Source: Gambelia wislizenii (Eukaryota; Chordata; Lepidosauria; Squamata; Crotaphytidae). Taken from it: a stretch of DNA of 64,000 bases. The notes below the pieces were generated by a model. The model saw only the letters and a program-made list of their open reading frames with translations. It was not told the DNA's origin and made no database searches. The DNA lies in the NCBI GenBank assembly GCA_030847615.1, contig JAUMIR010000002.1, positions 115,328,309 through 115,392,308 of the forward strand. Direction: 5' to 3'. This document shows positions 56,601 through 64,000 of this stretch, piece after piece. The first letter of the stretch is position 1. Every line of letters begins with the position of its first letter. A program made the position numbers and the translations under genes.

Positions 56601-59600
56601 GCCACTGTTTGAAATTCCCTTGGTGAGAAAAATTCTTGGGTGGGGGTGTTTAGCTTCTTGTTTTAAGGTATTTTTTTGGTGGTGTTCTCCAATAAATAAG
56701 ATTTAAAGCTAGGAAATAAACGAGCTAAACAATAGTGGTAATTTGTTCAGTTGATCTGGAGAATCGCCTGCAGACACCTCACCTAGATTACTAACCCTTG
56801 GCTGCCTTGGTCAGGACTTTCAGCCCCTGTTCCCCCCTGCCTTGCCAGATGGAGATAACAGTTCCAACATTCCTTGCAGAGTTGTTGAAAGAGTTTTTGA
56901 GAACATAATGCATGAAATGCATTGAATGCCCCAAGGTGTTATGTAAATGATTATTTTTATGAGTTTTCCTTCCTGAAAGTAACTAATGAGTGCCAGATTA
57001 ACTGTGTTAAGTCTCAGTGCTGCCTGTTGAGTAGTCATGTTAACTTATACTGCTGTGGGAAAACAGACCCATTTTGTTCTACACTGTATGGTTCTTTTAA
57101 ATTATCCAGTATCTCTGAATTGTATTCTTATGTGAAGTTGAAGGCTTTCACGGACGGCATCCATAGATTTTCCTTGGTTTTTTTCTGGGCTGTGAGGCCG
57201 TATTCTGGAAGAACTTACTTCTGATGTTTCGCCTGCATCTGTGGCTGGCATCTTCAGAAAATGGTTGGGTAAACTCCACACATACTCCTACCCAACCATT
57301 CTCTGAAGATGCCAGCCACAGATGCAGGTGAAACGTCAGAAGTAAACTCTTCCAGAAAATGGCCTCACAGCCCAGAAAAAAACCAAGGAAAATCTATGTA
57401 GTCTTACGGCTTCAACACTATAATGCCTCCCATTGATACTAGAGCAGGAGCTTCAGGATTAGAGCTGCTCGGTCTAAACTTCAACAGGAAGGACTGTTTT
57501 GAAACAGTGGGCATGTTTCGGTTGTGAAGTGACAAAGGGAAATCAGGACTGGCTTATGTTGTATAAAGAAGGTGGGAGCAAGGTGAGAATGACAGAGTGT
57601 GTGAGTGAAAGAAAAATAAAATGCCATACTGTGAAAATGTAATTGATGGCTCAAATCTCTCTGTGATAGACTGGAAATGTGTAGCCATTTCTAGAGGGAA
57701 AACTGGTAGTCTGTTGCACCAAAACAACTTTTGTGGCTGGAGACGACTTCAGAAGGTATCCATGGGTGCCATATATATTCTGAGAAACAGTCTTGTGGCA
57801 CCTTAAAGATCAGTTTATATATAATCTGATCTTTAAGGTGCCACAAGACTTTCTCAGAATATGTACGGCATCCTTGGATATCCCAGGCAGTCCATAATCC
57901 AGGCATAAGCCCTGACTTCATCTTACAGTTACACTGTTGCTGACCAGTGTCTGCAACACAAGCATGTTAAACAGTCTCCTGTAGCAAACCTTTGTGTCAG
58001 TTAGTATCCAGGTAAGAAACAGCTGTCCCAATTCTGGATGTTTAATATAGGGGTGTATTTCTTTCTTAGGTTGGCTTTGTCAATAGCTTGAAATTCTCAA
58101 ATTCTGGAAACTTCCTCGTTGCTGGAATTGGACAAGAACACAGGTATTTAGTCTTGTCTGGTTATATTATTATACATGTATCATTTCCATTTGCATTGGC
58201 ACCTTACAATATACATTTGCTGTCAGATAAATAAATGTAAAATGCTTTAAACACATTGTTTTTTCCCCAAACTCCTTTGAACTATGTTCTATGAGGCCCT
58301 GAGACATGAGTTGTGCCATCCTGCTGACCTCTTGGTATCCTCATGGAATCTGATAGAATTTGAAGTTTTTATACTTTTTGCAACCAGTCTAATAAGTGAT
58401 GTTTGTTTTCTTTTTTTATGGGTGTAAAACACATTCCTGGCTTAACATTCTATATTTGTCTGATCATGGGAGAAGCCTCTTTGAAGCTTACTTTATAACA
58501 GTAGGAGTAAATTACAGTTAAATCTGGGCTCACTATTTTAAGTCCAGCTTAGATTGGGGGAAGGGGGTTCTCCTATGAATAAACAGCTGTGTTAAGTATA
58601 AACTAAAATGCTCTCATTCATCTTTCTCTTCTTGAAACAAAACTGCTGGGATTGCAAATGAAAAAAAATCTCTCTCCAGTCCCAGTTTTCAGTTCCATCT
58701 CTGTCAGCAACTTGACAGATCAGTTTGTGTTGGTTTACCAATTTTGTTCATTTTGATGGCACAATTGCCTGCTGTCAGTAATGGACTGTGTGGGGATGAA
58801 AAAATTGGAGCATAAACCAGACAAGACAGAGGTACTCCTGGTCAGTTGAAAGGTAGATCAGGGATGGGGTTACTCTCCCTTAGAAATCTCAGGCTTGCCG
58901 CTAGACTCATGCCTGAACCTGGGAGGCACAGGTTTCATTGGTGGGCAAGAGTGTATTTGTGCAGTTCACACTTTCCTGGAGATGTTGGATCTGGCCACAA
59001 TGGCTCGTGCCTTGTTTACATCTTGTTTGGATTATGGCAATACAGTTCTCCCTCTGTATCCACGGATTTAAGTATTCATGGTTTGAAAATATTCTTTAAA
59101 AAAAATAATAATCCAAAAAGCAAACCTTGATTTTGCCATCTTATATAAGGGATACTATTTTGCTATGCCATTGCATATAATGTGACTTGAGTATTCACGG
59201 ATTTTGGTATCCACGGGGGGTCCTGGAACCAAAACCCAGTGAATATGAAGTGACAACTGTATAGTCTATGTGGGAGTGCCTTTGGAAATTGTTCGGAAAC
59301 TTCAGTAGGTCCAAAATGCTGCAGCCAGGCTGTTGACCAGGGCCAGTGATAGGGGAATATAACTTCCCTGTAGCAAAAGCTTTACTGGCTACCACTACTA
59401 GTCTGTTTCCAGGTATAATGCAGACTGCTTGTTATGACCTACAAGGCCCTATACAGCTTGGGTCTTGACAAGCTGAAAGATTGTATCTCCTTATATGAAC
59501 CTGGCCAAATGTTAAGGTCCTTTGTGGAATGCTTGCTGTCATGCTTCCACTGTCATAGGCACAAGTGTTGAGGACTTCTGTTTTTTTTTTTTAATTTGTT

Positions 59601-59946
59601 TGCTTATTTTCTTGCTTTTTAAAAACATTAGTGCCATACACTATTTTAGTGGTATTTTGATTTAGCCTAAACTGTAAGCCACCTTACAGTAAAATAAATA
59701 AATATATTGAAGTATGCATATAAGGGGTTGTGGAAAGTGTGTTTCCACTCTGTGGCTTTGTGTTCAAAGTTACTAGATGATAGCACTGAAGAGGAGCAGT
59801 TTTGTGGCTCATAATTTATTTTACCTGGGGTATATTGCAGATTGGGTCGCTGGTGGAGGATCAAAGAAGCCAAGAATAGCATCTGCGTTGTCCCACTTAA
59901 GAAGACTACAGCAGACAACTCACAGATACCTGGAGAAGGCTCCTAG
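38541..59946 (+). CDS. RRP9: RRP9, U3 snoRNP 55-kDa WD40 protein (15 exons)
   Basis: RRP9 (U3-55K) is the WD40 protein that binds the box B/C motif of U3 snoRNA in the nucleolus and works in the SSU processome for 18S rRNA maturation. Exons: 38541-38621, 42740-42822, 43209-43315, 44178-44245, 45320-45361, 46093-46219, 49561-49685, 50123-50215, 51063-51163, 51920-52054, 53953-54015, 54098-54243, 56543-56622, 58070-58143, 59841-59946. All introns are GT-AG and phases match; the frame is 476 codons (human 475). Residues 1-27 are basic (RKRRK, a nuclear signal); 45-115 are acidic with LRLAKLYLEQLRQQ; 130-455 form the propeller with LRGHQLPITC, FTGHRDAVS, HDRSVKVWN, GRDGTVRVWK and FYGHQGSID. The start is the first Met, in GGCATGG context, just past the CpG promoter. 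Introns 1, 6, 10, 12 and 13 are swollen by mobile elements. Confidence 0.98.
39046..39292 (+). mobile_element. non-LTR retrotransposon 3' fragment, copy 5
   Basis: It begins CGCACTATCCACAATGCTGC and ends in a long (GA)n tract at about 39278-39298. The finger region is shared with copies 1-4. Its start differs from theirs. Confidence 0.85.
39308..39832 (+). mobile_element. non-LTR retrotransposon 3' end, copy 6 (longest)
   Basis: About 173 codons stay open from about 39237, covering AGITSIEAMALRTQLRWAGH, YKDSLKQHLRLGQIDHQQW and the first half of the finger CAFCNWTC. A frameshift near 39750 breaks the last His/Cys. It is the best preserved copy of the family in the window. Confidence 0.9.
40243..40667. 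mobile_element. TcMar-like MITE with short GC-rich repeat core
   Basis: TACAGTAATCCCTTCACATT and GAATGTGGAGGGGCAACTGTA are the ends, in inverted orientation and TA-flanked. The core carries about four GGCCTTCACGGGGCCTCC-type units. It looks like a low-copy version of the element at 11.4 kb. It is in RRP9 intron 1. Confidence 0.85.
41010..41430 (+). mobile_element. BovB/RTE-type LINE 3' remnant
   Basis: Broken plus-strand frames read YGTENWTV, then DLFLEAKMTKWRLLYFGHIM, then LQDLSRAIDD. These match the C-terminal end of BovB/RTE-type reverse transcriptases (..LEAKMTKLRLSYFGHIMRR..). Several stops are present. It is in RRP9 intron 1. Confidence 0.75.
41695..41998 (+). mobile_element. composite of dispersed repeat and BovB-type 3' tip
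   Basis: GGGAAGCTTCCTTATACCAA begins a common reptile repeat. The end encodes IKEAIALNLQDLS, which matches the extreme C-terminus of the LINE at 41.0-41.4 kb, followed by the shared GGTCTCTCATTAATAGGGT. Confidence 0.65.
42005..42225 (-). mobile_element. 5S rRNA-derived SINE
   Basis: On the minus strand GATCTGGGAAGCTAAGCAGG, then GTCAGTCCTGGTTAGTACTT, then GTATGGGAGACCACC matches the 3' half of vertebrate 5S rRNA, ending at CAAGTGCTGTAGACTAT. The 5' third of the 5S part is poorly kept. A SINE body with AAAACCCTATGAAAGTTG follows, and a (TG)n tract (CA on the minus strand) closes it. It is in RRP9 intron 1. Confidence 0.85.
42530..42551. repeat. poly(T) tract
   Basis: About 22 T residues at the end of RRP9 intron 1. 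Confidence 0.95.
42740..42822 (+). CDS. RRP9: RRP9 exon 2
   Basis: Encodes LPVAEEKAWQKAG and the conserved LNEEISSDSEPDS. Acceptor TTTTCCAG, donor AG|GTAAGG. Confidence 0.95.
43209..43315 (+). CDS. RRP9: RRP9 exon 3
   Basis: Encodes an acidic stretch and QEKKLRLAKLYLEQLRQQ, nearly identical to human. Acceptor CTACAG, donor G|GTGTGT. Confidence 0.97.
43362..43440 (-). mobile_element. CR1-like 3' tip
   Basis: GAATCATAGAGCTTAAAGGG, then GACTGCAAGAGCCATTTAGA, is a diverged CR1 terminus on the minus strand, in RRP9 intron 3. Confidence 0.6.
44178..44245 (+). CDS. RRP9: RRP9 exon 4
   Basis: Encodes EEEKAEEEAFEKDLVAGRLK followed by EDV. Acceptor GAACAG, donor GTG|GTAAGC. Confidence 0.97.
44861..44985. 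repeat. 40-bp tandem triplication in RRP9 intron 4
   Basis: Three consecutive 40-bp units begin TG(C/T)CTTGAAA(C/A/T)AGTTTTTGG and contain GGTTTGTCTC followed by TTCACAG, CTCACAG or TTCTCAG. Each unit therefore ends in an acceptor-like pyrimidine tract plus CAG. The true acceptor of exon 5 is about 335 bases downstream. Confidence 0.9.
45320..45361 (+). CDS. RRP9: RRP9 exon 5
   Basis: A 14-codon microexon-like exon, LEQKGKLQRQIAKI. Acceptor CCCTTAG, donor GTAAGT. Confidence 0.95.
46093..46219 (+). CDS. RRP9: RRP9 exon 6 (first WD repeat)
   Basis: Encodes ILRGHQLPITCIVISPDD and FSAAKDCSIIK. Donor T|GTGAGT splits the Trp codon. Confidence 0.97.
46581..47716. mobile_element. TcMar-like MITE with a different minisatellite core
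   Basis: TACAGTTGTCCCTCCAGTTT and GCGAATGTGAAGGGATGACTGTA-type ends (the right end lies at 47694-47716) are inverted and TA-flanked. The core is about ten units of about 95-98 bp containing CCCTTCTCAAGGCAG, GCTGCCTTGGGAAGG and GGAAAGCCGCTTGCG. This core is unrelated to the 64-bp core of the 11.4-kb element. A frame of 260 codons at 46929-47711 is a repeat artefact. It is in RRP9 intron 6. Confidence 0.85.
48790..49245 (+). mobile_element. CR1-like LINE 3' end
   Basis: Encodes LESMPYEERLRELGMFSLEK, DMIALFKYLKGCH and, after a frameshift, FNIRRNFLTVRAVRQWNTLP. It ends CTATAATTCTATGATTCTG. It is in RRP9 intron 6. Confidence 0.88.
49561..49685 (+). CDS. RRP9: RRP9 exon 7
   Basis: Completes W and continues DVESGKKLHVIHGGKKG to ILCMAISSDGKYL. 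Acceptor ATCTTAG, donor TTG|GTAAGG. Confidence 0.97.
50123..50215 (+). CDS. RRP9: RRP9 exon 8
   Basis: Encodes ATGDRNKLIMIWEA and FTGHRDAVS, a WD repeat. 31 codons, phase 0 at both ends. Confidence 0.97.
51063..51163 (+). CDS. RRP9: RRP9 exon 9
   Basis: Encodes GLSFRKGTHQLYSASHDRSV and KVWNVAENAYVET. Acceptor TATGCAG, donor TT|GTAAGC. Confidence 0.97.
51330..51600. repeat. unclassified repeat-like stretch with inverted pairs
   Basis: GGAGCAGCTTCCACTCCCAG and GGAAAAGCTGCTCC form an inverted pair. Open frames exist on both strands but none looks like a protein family. It is in RRP9 intron 9. Confidence 0.35.
51920..52054 (+). CDS. RRP9: RRP9 exon 10
   Basis: Encodes LFGHQDVITGLDSLSRECC, then GGRDGTVRVWKIPEESQLVF. 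Acceptor CCTCAG, donor GTAAGT. Confidence 0.97.
52580..52975 (+). mobile_element. CR1-like LINE 3' end, diverged
   Basis: LVYEERL-type codons are lost, but GAGAAACAACTTCAGCGAGC, ATTTAACTTAGAGAAGACTG, then GGTCTTTAAACAGAGGTTGG and GATGGCCCTTGTGACC follow CR1 order. It is in RRP9 intron 10. Confidence 0.7.
53215..53394. repeat. dispersed AT-rich repeat (CAAGGCAGCTTACAATA type)
   Basis: It matches 20335-20490 and the start of 22050-22465. It is in RRP9 intron 10, directly abutting the SINE. Confidence 0.65.
53395..53622 (+). mobile_element. tRNA-derived SINE, full length
   Basis: The head carries an A-box-like TGGTGGAGTGG and a B-box-like GGTTTGGATCC (consensus GGTTCGANTCC). The body has CCACTGGGTGACCTTGG and GAGGGCAAAGGTAAACC, and it ends GGGCACACAACAACAACAAC. 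It resembles squamate SINEs with an ACA tail. Confidence 0.85.
53953..54015 (+). CDS. RRP9: RRP9 exon 11
   Basis: Encodes GSIDCIQLINEEHMVSGADD. The following intron is only 82 bases. Confidence 0.96.
54098..54243 (+). CDS. RRP9: RRP9 exon 12
   Basis: Encodes SVALWSLSKKKPLFVVKKAH to GLEQPYWISSIAALLNSDLV. Acceptor CTTAAG, donor G|GTGCCT. Confidence 0.96.
55385..55922. mobile_element. MITE with family X-like ends
   Basis: The left AGGGCTCTTCTATATGAGCC and right GTGTAGACAAGCCCCTAGTA ends are inverted and resemble the termini at 5706 (AGGGGCTTGTCTATAC). The interior is GC-rich and unlike the other two copies. It is in RRP9 intron 12. Confidence 0.55.
56543..56622 (+). CDS. RRP9: RRP9 exon 13
   Basis: Encodes GSHSSCVKLWKCSEGFKKLE then PLFEIPL. 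Donor TTG|GTGAGA. Confidence 0.96.
57135..57422. mobile_element. Penelope-like terminal repeats as a foldback
   Basis: Two copies of the terminal repeat face each other with about 30 bases between them: CTGCATCTGTGGCTGGCATC on the left arm and GATGCCAGCCACAGATGCAG on the right arm, each about 130 bp. No internal coding segment remains, unlike 24345-25105. It is in RRP9 intron 13. Confidence 0.8.
57762..57868. repeat. perfect palindrome, about 40-bp arms
   Basis: ATTCTGAGAAACAGTCTTGT and GGCACCTTAAAGATCAG on the left are answered by CTGATCTTTAAGGTGCC and ACAAGACTTTCTCAGAAT on the right, around a TATATATAA-like loop. It would form a strong cruciform or hairpin. Confidence 0.85.
58070..58143 (+). 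CDS. RRP9: RRP9 exon 14
   Basis: Encodes VGFVNSLKFSNSGNFLVAGI then GQEH. Acceptor TTCTTAG, donor AG|GTATTT. Confidence 0.96.
59041..59263. mobile_element. TcMar-Tigger-like MITE
   Basis: TACAGTTCTCCCTCTGTATC starts it and ATGAAGTGACAACTGTA ends it. The interior has TCTTATATAAGGGATACTAT and TTCACGGATTTTGGTATCC. It is in RRP9 intron 14. Confidence 0.85.
59841..59946 (+). CDS. RRP9: RRP9 exon 15 and stop
   Basis: Encodes the conserved LGRWWRIKEAKNS followed by a variable tail, and ends TAG at 59944-59946. Confidence 0.97.
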
Positions 59947-60002
59947 TGTTAGATCTTTCTGCAAATAATTTTGTAAAACGCTTGTGTGGATGATATCTGT
60001 AC

Positions 60003-60008
60003 ATTAAA
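60003..60008 (+). terminator. RRP9: RRP9 poly(A) signal
   Basis: ATTAAA lies 57 bases past the stop codon, followed by the GT-rich TTTGTGTTTGTAAATTGG. This implies a very short 3' UTR. Confidence 0.65.
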
Positions 60009-60024
60009 ACTACCATTTGTGTTT

Positions 60025-62765
60025 GTAAATTGGAAGTTGCTTTCCCTTAATTATCTTCATGGTATTATGTCACAGGGTTTATGGATTAGGGAAAAGAGGG
60101 CTCTGGTTCCTGAAACAGAGAAGGAACACTGTCCTCTCTGGTGTTCTAGAGCAGTGCTACTCAAAGTGGTTGTCTTGTCCATGGGCCAGTGACAGTTCAC
60201 AAGTCATCAGCTGCTGGTCCCTGGCCAGTTTCTAGGAAAGAAAGAATCAATTGTAGCCAGTTGGTGCAAATATTGTCCTGGTCCTTGGTGCTTTAGGAAA
60301 AAAAAAGATTTACTAGTCTCCTTCATTAGAAAACCTAAGAAGCCCTACTCTAAAGGGCCATATCTTTTAAAGAGTTCAGAATGTAAATGGGATTTGCAGA
60401 TCAGTGCTGGCATGGCTCAGATCTTCAAGTGTCAGGGTATTTGAAGATGTCTTGGGTTCCAGGGGCAAGATAGTAGTAGAAGTAGTAGTAGAAAATAAAA
60501 CGATTGCCATAGATAGACACAGTTATAAGATCTGGCTCTACTTGGACTGGGTCACATTAATCTTAATGTTTATTTTCTCCTTATCCCACTGAGAAGACAT
60601 GCTGCATAGCTTGATCGCCGCTCATCCTTATGTAGGTCAGGTGAGATGGGCTTTTTAATCTCAGGTAGTCCCCAACCACACTGGAGTAGTTTAAACAATT
60701 TGCTCTCTTTCTTCTGCCTCCACTTGGATTGCAGGTGTATGAATGTTTACTTAGAAGCAAGTCCCACACTGTTCAGTTATTCCCTATTAAGGTGACCAGT
60801 ATTGCATTGTTAGTTTGTCCTGTACATACAAAAAGAAAAAAAATCCTGTTCTTATTGGCACAAGGATAAATAAGAATTGAGTGACCTCCTCGCAACATGA
60901 GTCACTTGTTTTTCTTGCTTTGCTAATTTAATAATCAGGAGAAATGTTGTAGATGTCCCCACTGTTAACTGAATTGAAAACAGTTGAATTTACTAATATT
61001 TTCAAATTTAGTCATTCCATTCAGGAGCATCCCATTGGAATCTTGTTGTAATGTTAAGGTCTATCTGTGTAACAAGGAAATGTCAAGGCCAAAGTTCAAT
61101 TGTATGCAGATGGCTTTTTAATTGGAAGCAACGTAACACAGGGAATAAACCTCCATGCTGTGTTTCCCGAAACAAAGCACACATACCTTTTTATATTAGA
61201 GAAGAACAAAACTTAAAAACTCAGGCTCTGCGCATGTCTATTACAGTAGTCACTAGACAGACTTCATTTCCCAGAAAACCTTTTTTGGAACAGAAATTAT
61301 TTTTCAGTTCTGTGTTTTTCTATTTTTGGTATTTAGACACAGACAGCCAAACTGGGCAGTGCACCCAGAAGGAGATAACTAAGGCAACTTGAAGAGCTCT
61401 TTGTTTTCCAGGCATAGGACCTTATCTCTACTAATTCTGGGATTCTAGCCAAACTGGAGCAAGTACAGTTATTTCTCAGTTTTCTCTGACACAGACATAT
61501 TTTGCAGACTCAGTCTTTTCTTTTACAGACTCAATATAACAAACTTTTGGGTAATCAATACAGACAGACCCTCTCAGTAACTTTGTTGTTGGCAGCCAAG
61601 TGCCTAGGAGACTGATAATCCTTCCCATTTTTTTAAATGCTGTTATTTCTAGCTGGTATCCTGTTAAATTGAGACTGTTCTTAGTTTACAATAAAGATGC
61701 CATTTTTTCCCCTACCAACATATCAAAGTAACTCTTTGCAAAGAAGGGCTACCTCATGGAAAGGGCAACACGTTACCAGTGATATAAGAAGACTATTATT
61801 GCTGATGGTGTAATAGTTCCACTTTGCCCTTGATTGCTTCTACTTTTGCTTTCAACATTGGATTGATGTAGTCTGTCAGGCTTTCCTTCTGAATATTTCT
61901 AGGCAGCTGTACATTTCTGGTATAGGCATTCATAGGGAGGTTCTTGTTTCTTCTTGTGGAAACTGTCTCCAAAGGGCCATTTATGTTTGTAAATTAGCCT
62001 GCTAACCTTTCATGAATTTCAGTTTTATGAACAGCAGCAGGGTGAACAAAGTCCTCAAGTGGTGGACCTCCTAATCATGAATTTTTGATCAGAAGTTAAA
62101 GCTAAGAACTTACATTTGTAAACATGTATGTTCTCACATCCTTTTCATTCTGCTTTCACTGGCCTCTGTTAGACTGTCTGTTCCCAGAGTTGTTTGAGAA
62201 AATTACAAAGTTGTGCATTACAATCATAGTCTGGAGCAGGGACATGGAAATCAGTCTTGGTTTCTTTGCATTCCTCTGAATTCCACCTGCATTTGCTGAC
62301 TGTCCTTGTTCTACACTAACTAGTCTGTGATACTTTGTCTTCCCTTTTGTATTTTTTGTGTGCATTTTCTTAATTTGTGTGTTTTTACTCTCGTCAGACA
62401 ACAAGGTATTGTCATATTTTTCAAAAGACAGATTTTAGTTGTGTGCATTTGTTTTTGTATAATTTTTTTTAAAAAAGAAAAAAATCTACTATTTGTAGAT
62501 GCTGTCCAGTGAGACAAAGCTAAAAGGTGAGCCCAGCTGTGTATGCTTGTTTTAAAAAACCTGTTACTGTGTATTTCTTTTCCAACTGTAGTCTTGAACA
62601 CCAATGAAGTTTTTTTTATAAATCACTGCACTGCAGCATCTCTCTACTTCAGAAGAGATGGCTGTATGAGAGAGGTACACCTTTTCTAGAGTTCTCTAGA
62701 GTGATGAATCACCTGAAGATGAAGGAAGTATAGTGTCCTATGGAGAAATAGGCTACTAATCAACT
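60025..62765. other. no gene recognised
   Basis: Sequence downstream of RRP9. I saw only short open frames, A/T runs near 62465-62480, and no coding exon or RNA gene. Confidence 0.5.
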
Positions 62766-62767
62766 GA

Positions 62768-63225
62768 GAGCTAATATCATAGAGTTAGAAGAGACCACAA
62801 GGGCCATCTAGTCCAACCCTCTGCCATGCAGGAATACACAAAGCATGCCCAACATATGGCCATCCAGCCTCTGTTTAAAAACCTCTAAAGAAGGAGACTC
62901 CACCAACACTCCAAGGCAGCATATTTCACTGCTGAACGGCTTACTGTCAGGAAGTTTCTCCTAATGTTTAGGTGGGATCTCTTTTCCTGTAGTTTGTGTC
63001 CATTGCTCGATGTCCTAGTCTCTGGAACAGCAGAAAACAAGCTTGCTGTATCGTCAGTATGACATCCCTTCAAATATTTAAACATGGCTATTATGTCACC
63101 TCTTAACCTTCTCTTCTCCAGGCTAAACATACCCAGTTCCTTAAGCTGTTCCTCATAGGGCATGGCTTCCAGACCTCCCACCTTTTGGTTGTCTTCTTCT
63201 GGACACGTTCCAGTGTATCCGTATG
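62768..63225 (-). mobile_element. CR1-like LINE 3' end
   Basis: The minus strand encodes LERVQKKTTKR, then GLEAMPYEEQLKELGMFSLE, RLRGDIIAMFKYLKGCH and LNIRRNFLTV. It ends at the terminus ATCATAGAGTTAGAAGAGAC (plus-strand view). Confidence 0.85.
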
Positions 63226-63232
63226 TATGCCT

Positions 63233-63562
63233 TCACAAACACCTGCCATTCTCTTTTGCCCCCCACCCCCAAGCTTCAACTGAGCATCTGTCTGAATGGA
63301 TTTTCTTAATTTCCAGGAATTCACCATCTAGCAGCCTTGTGTGTGGCTTAACAGAGGCCTTCTCCTTGTGGTTGGGATCAAACAGAATCCTCTTGAGCAT
63401 AAAGTGCTCAGCTAGATCATCAGAGGCATATTGTGGTCTGCTTGTTAGAGTCTGAGGGCAAAGTGAAGATCCAGGCTTCTGTGGTATGGCTGTGGCTTCC
63501 TTCGTTAAGCCTAGATCCCTTATTTTGTAATCTCTGACCACCTCTGATCCAGAAAAGTTCAT
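63233..63562 (-). CDS. unidentified open frame, possible exon
   Basis: 109 open codons on the minus strand, containing GLTKEATAIPQKPGSS, SDDLAEHFMLKRILFDP and LLDGEFLEIKKIHSD. The composition is protein-like and not repeat-like, apart from the last few residues near the CR1 boundary. I do not recognise the family. It could be an exon of a minus-strand gene convergent with RRP9, or an older mobile-element fragment. A CCCAG precedes it on the minus strand and could serve as an acceptor. Confidence 0.3.
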   Translation of the reverse strand: MNFSGSEVVRDYKIRDLGLTKEATAIPQKPGSSLCPQTLTSRPQYASDDLAEHFMLKRILFDPNHKEKASVKPHTRLLDGEFLEIKKIHSDRCSVEAWGWGAKENGRCL

Positions 63563-63593
63563 ATCACCTGGGACTTCAATAATAAAAAAGCAC

Positions 63594-63599
63594 TTTATT
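63594..63599 (-). terminator. minus-strand poly(A) signal candidate
   Basis: TTTATT on the plus strand is AATAAA on the minus strand, with AC-rich and A/T-rich surroundings. It suggests that a minus-strand gene starting beyond the window ends near 63575. In human, GRM2 ends facing RRP9 with IQCF genes between, but nothing here identifies the gene. Confidence 0.4.
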
Positions 63600-64000
63600 T
63601 ACATAAATTACAAAAAAATCACAAACTTGTTCACAAAAAAACCCTACTTTAAACTCCTGGTTTGTTTTTTGAACAATATGAATCACAATAACACTTCCTT
63701 TAATTCAGATAAAACTCACATTCTCATTTTCAAATAGTATTTTTGTAGCAGCAGAAGCACTTTCTCCCTCTCTTTCTCTCCCCACCCCTTTGTAAGCAAC
63801 AGTAACAGCCATACATTCTTCATCCCACCTGGTGTTGGGCAATTAGAAAGGTTTACTGTTTAAGTACAGTATTTGCTATCCTGGAGGCAAATTGTGGGCT
63901 AAGTTTAGAGCATTTCATTGATGGATTTTCATGCTCTATGTGTTGCTTTTACTGGACCTTATGTGTCTTTTTAACATCAGCCCACATTCAGAAACCTGGG
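63600..64000 (-). other. possible 3' UTR of a minus-strand gene
   Basis: No long open frame is seen. It lies upstream, on the minus strand, of the AATAAA at 63594-63599, so it may be untranslated sequence of a gene outside the window. Confidence 0.3.

Noticed and set aside
1..64000. CRISPR arrays, bacterial operons or phage genes
   Set aside because: Split genes, GT-AG introns, CpG promoter and vertebrate repeats show nuclear vertebrate DNA. The regular repeats seen are minisatellites without spacers.

Overview
The window is vertebrate nuclear DNA, most likely from a squamate reptile (lizard or snake). It has split genes with GT-AG introns, a CpG-island promoter and dense interspersed repeats. 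The repeats include CR1-type LINE 3' ends, BovB/RTE-type LINE remnants, a tRNA-derived SINE with an ACA-type tail, a 5S rRNA-derived SINE, a Penelope-like element, and many hAT-like and TcMar-like MITEs. The squamate call rests on this repeat mix and was not tested by a search.

Two protein-coding genes are complete and lie head to head, as in human 3p21. PARP3 is on the minus strand: ten coding exons from 29590 down to 10674, 543 codons, with the WGR, regulatory and ART catalytic domains and the H-Y-E triad. RRP9 (U3-55K) is on the plus strand: fifteen exons from 38541 to 59946, 476 codons, with a basic/acidic N-terminus and a WD40 propeller. Every junction of both genes was placed by consensus splice sites, matching phase and protein continuity. 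Between them, 38.1-38.6 kb is a GC-rich promoter with five evenly spaced CCAAT boxes. A second GC-rich island at 35.6-36.2 kb has a strong minus-strand splice donor and may hold the PARP3 5' non-coding exon.

Region by region: 0-2.4 kb holds a LINE 3' fragment, a dispersed repeat and a decayed plus-strand copy of three consecutive PARP3 exons. From 2.4 to 10.4 kb there are only repeats and unrecognised sequence. From 10.4 to 29.6 kb is PARP3; its intron between coding exons 8 and 9 carries a 2-kb TcMar-like element filled with a 63/64-bp GC-rich minisatellite. From 29.6 to 38 kb are repeats and the two islands. From 38.5 to 60 kb is RRP9, whose introns hold nested hAT elements, a 5S-derived SINE, a second type of minisatellite-filled MITE and a Penelope-like foldback. 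From 60 to 64 kb I see mostly unrecognised sequence, one CR1 copy, an unexplained minus-strand open frame and a minus-strand poly(A) signal.

The two genes act in different processes: PARP3 in DNA break signalling, RRP9 in U3 snoRNP-dependent 18S rRNA processing. They share a promoter region rather than a pathway. The most unusual signals are the TA-flanked MITEs whose interiors are GC-rich minisatellites, the inverted PARP3 exon relic, LINE fragments sharing one 5' boundary, and a hammerhead-like motif in the Penelope-like repeats.
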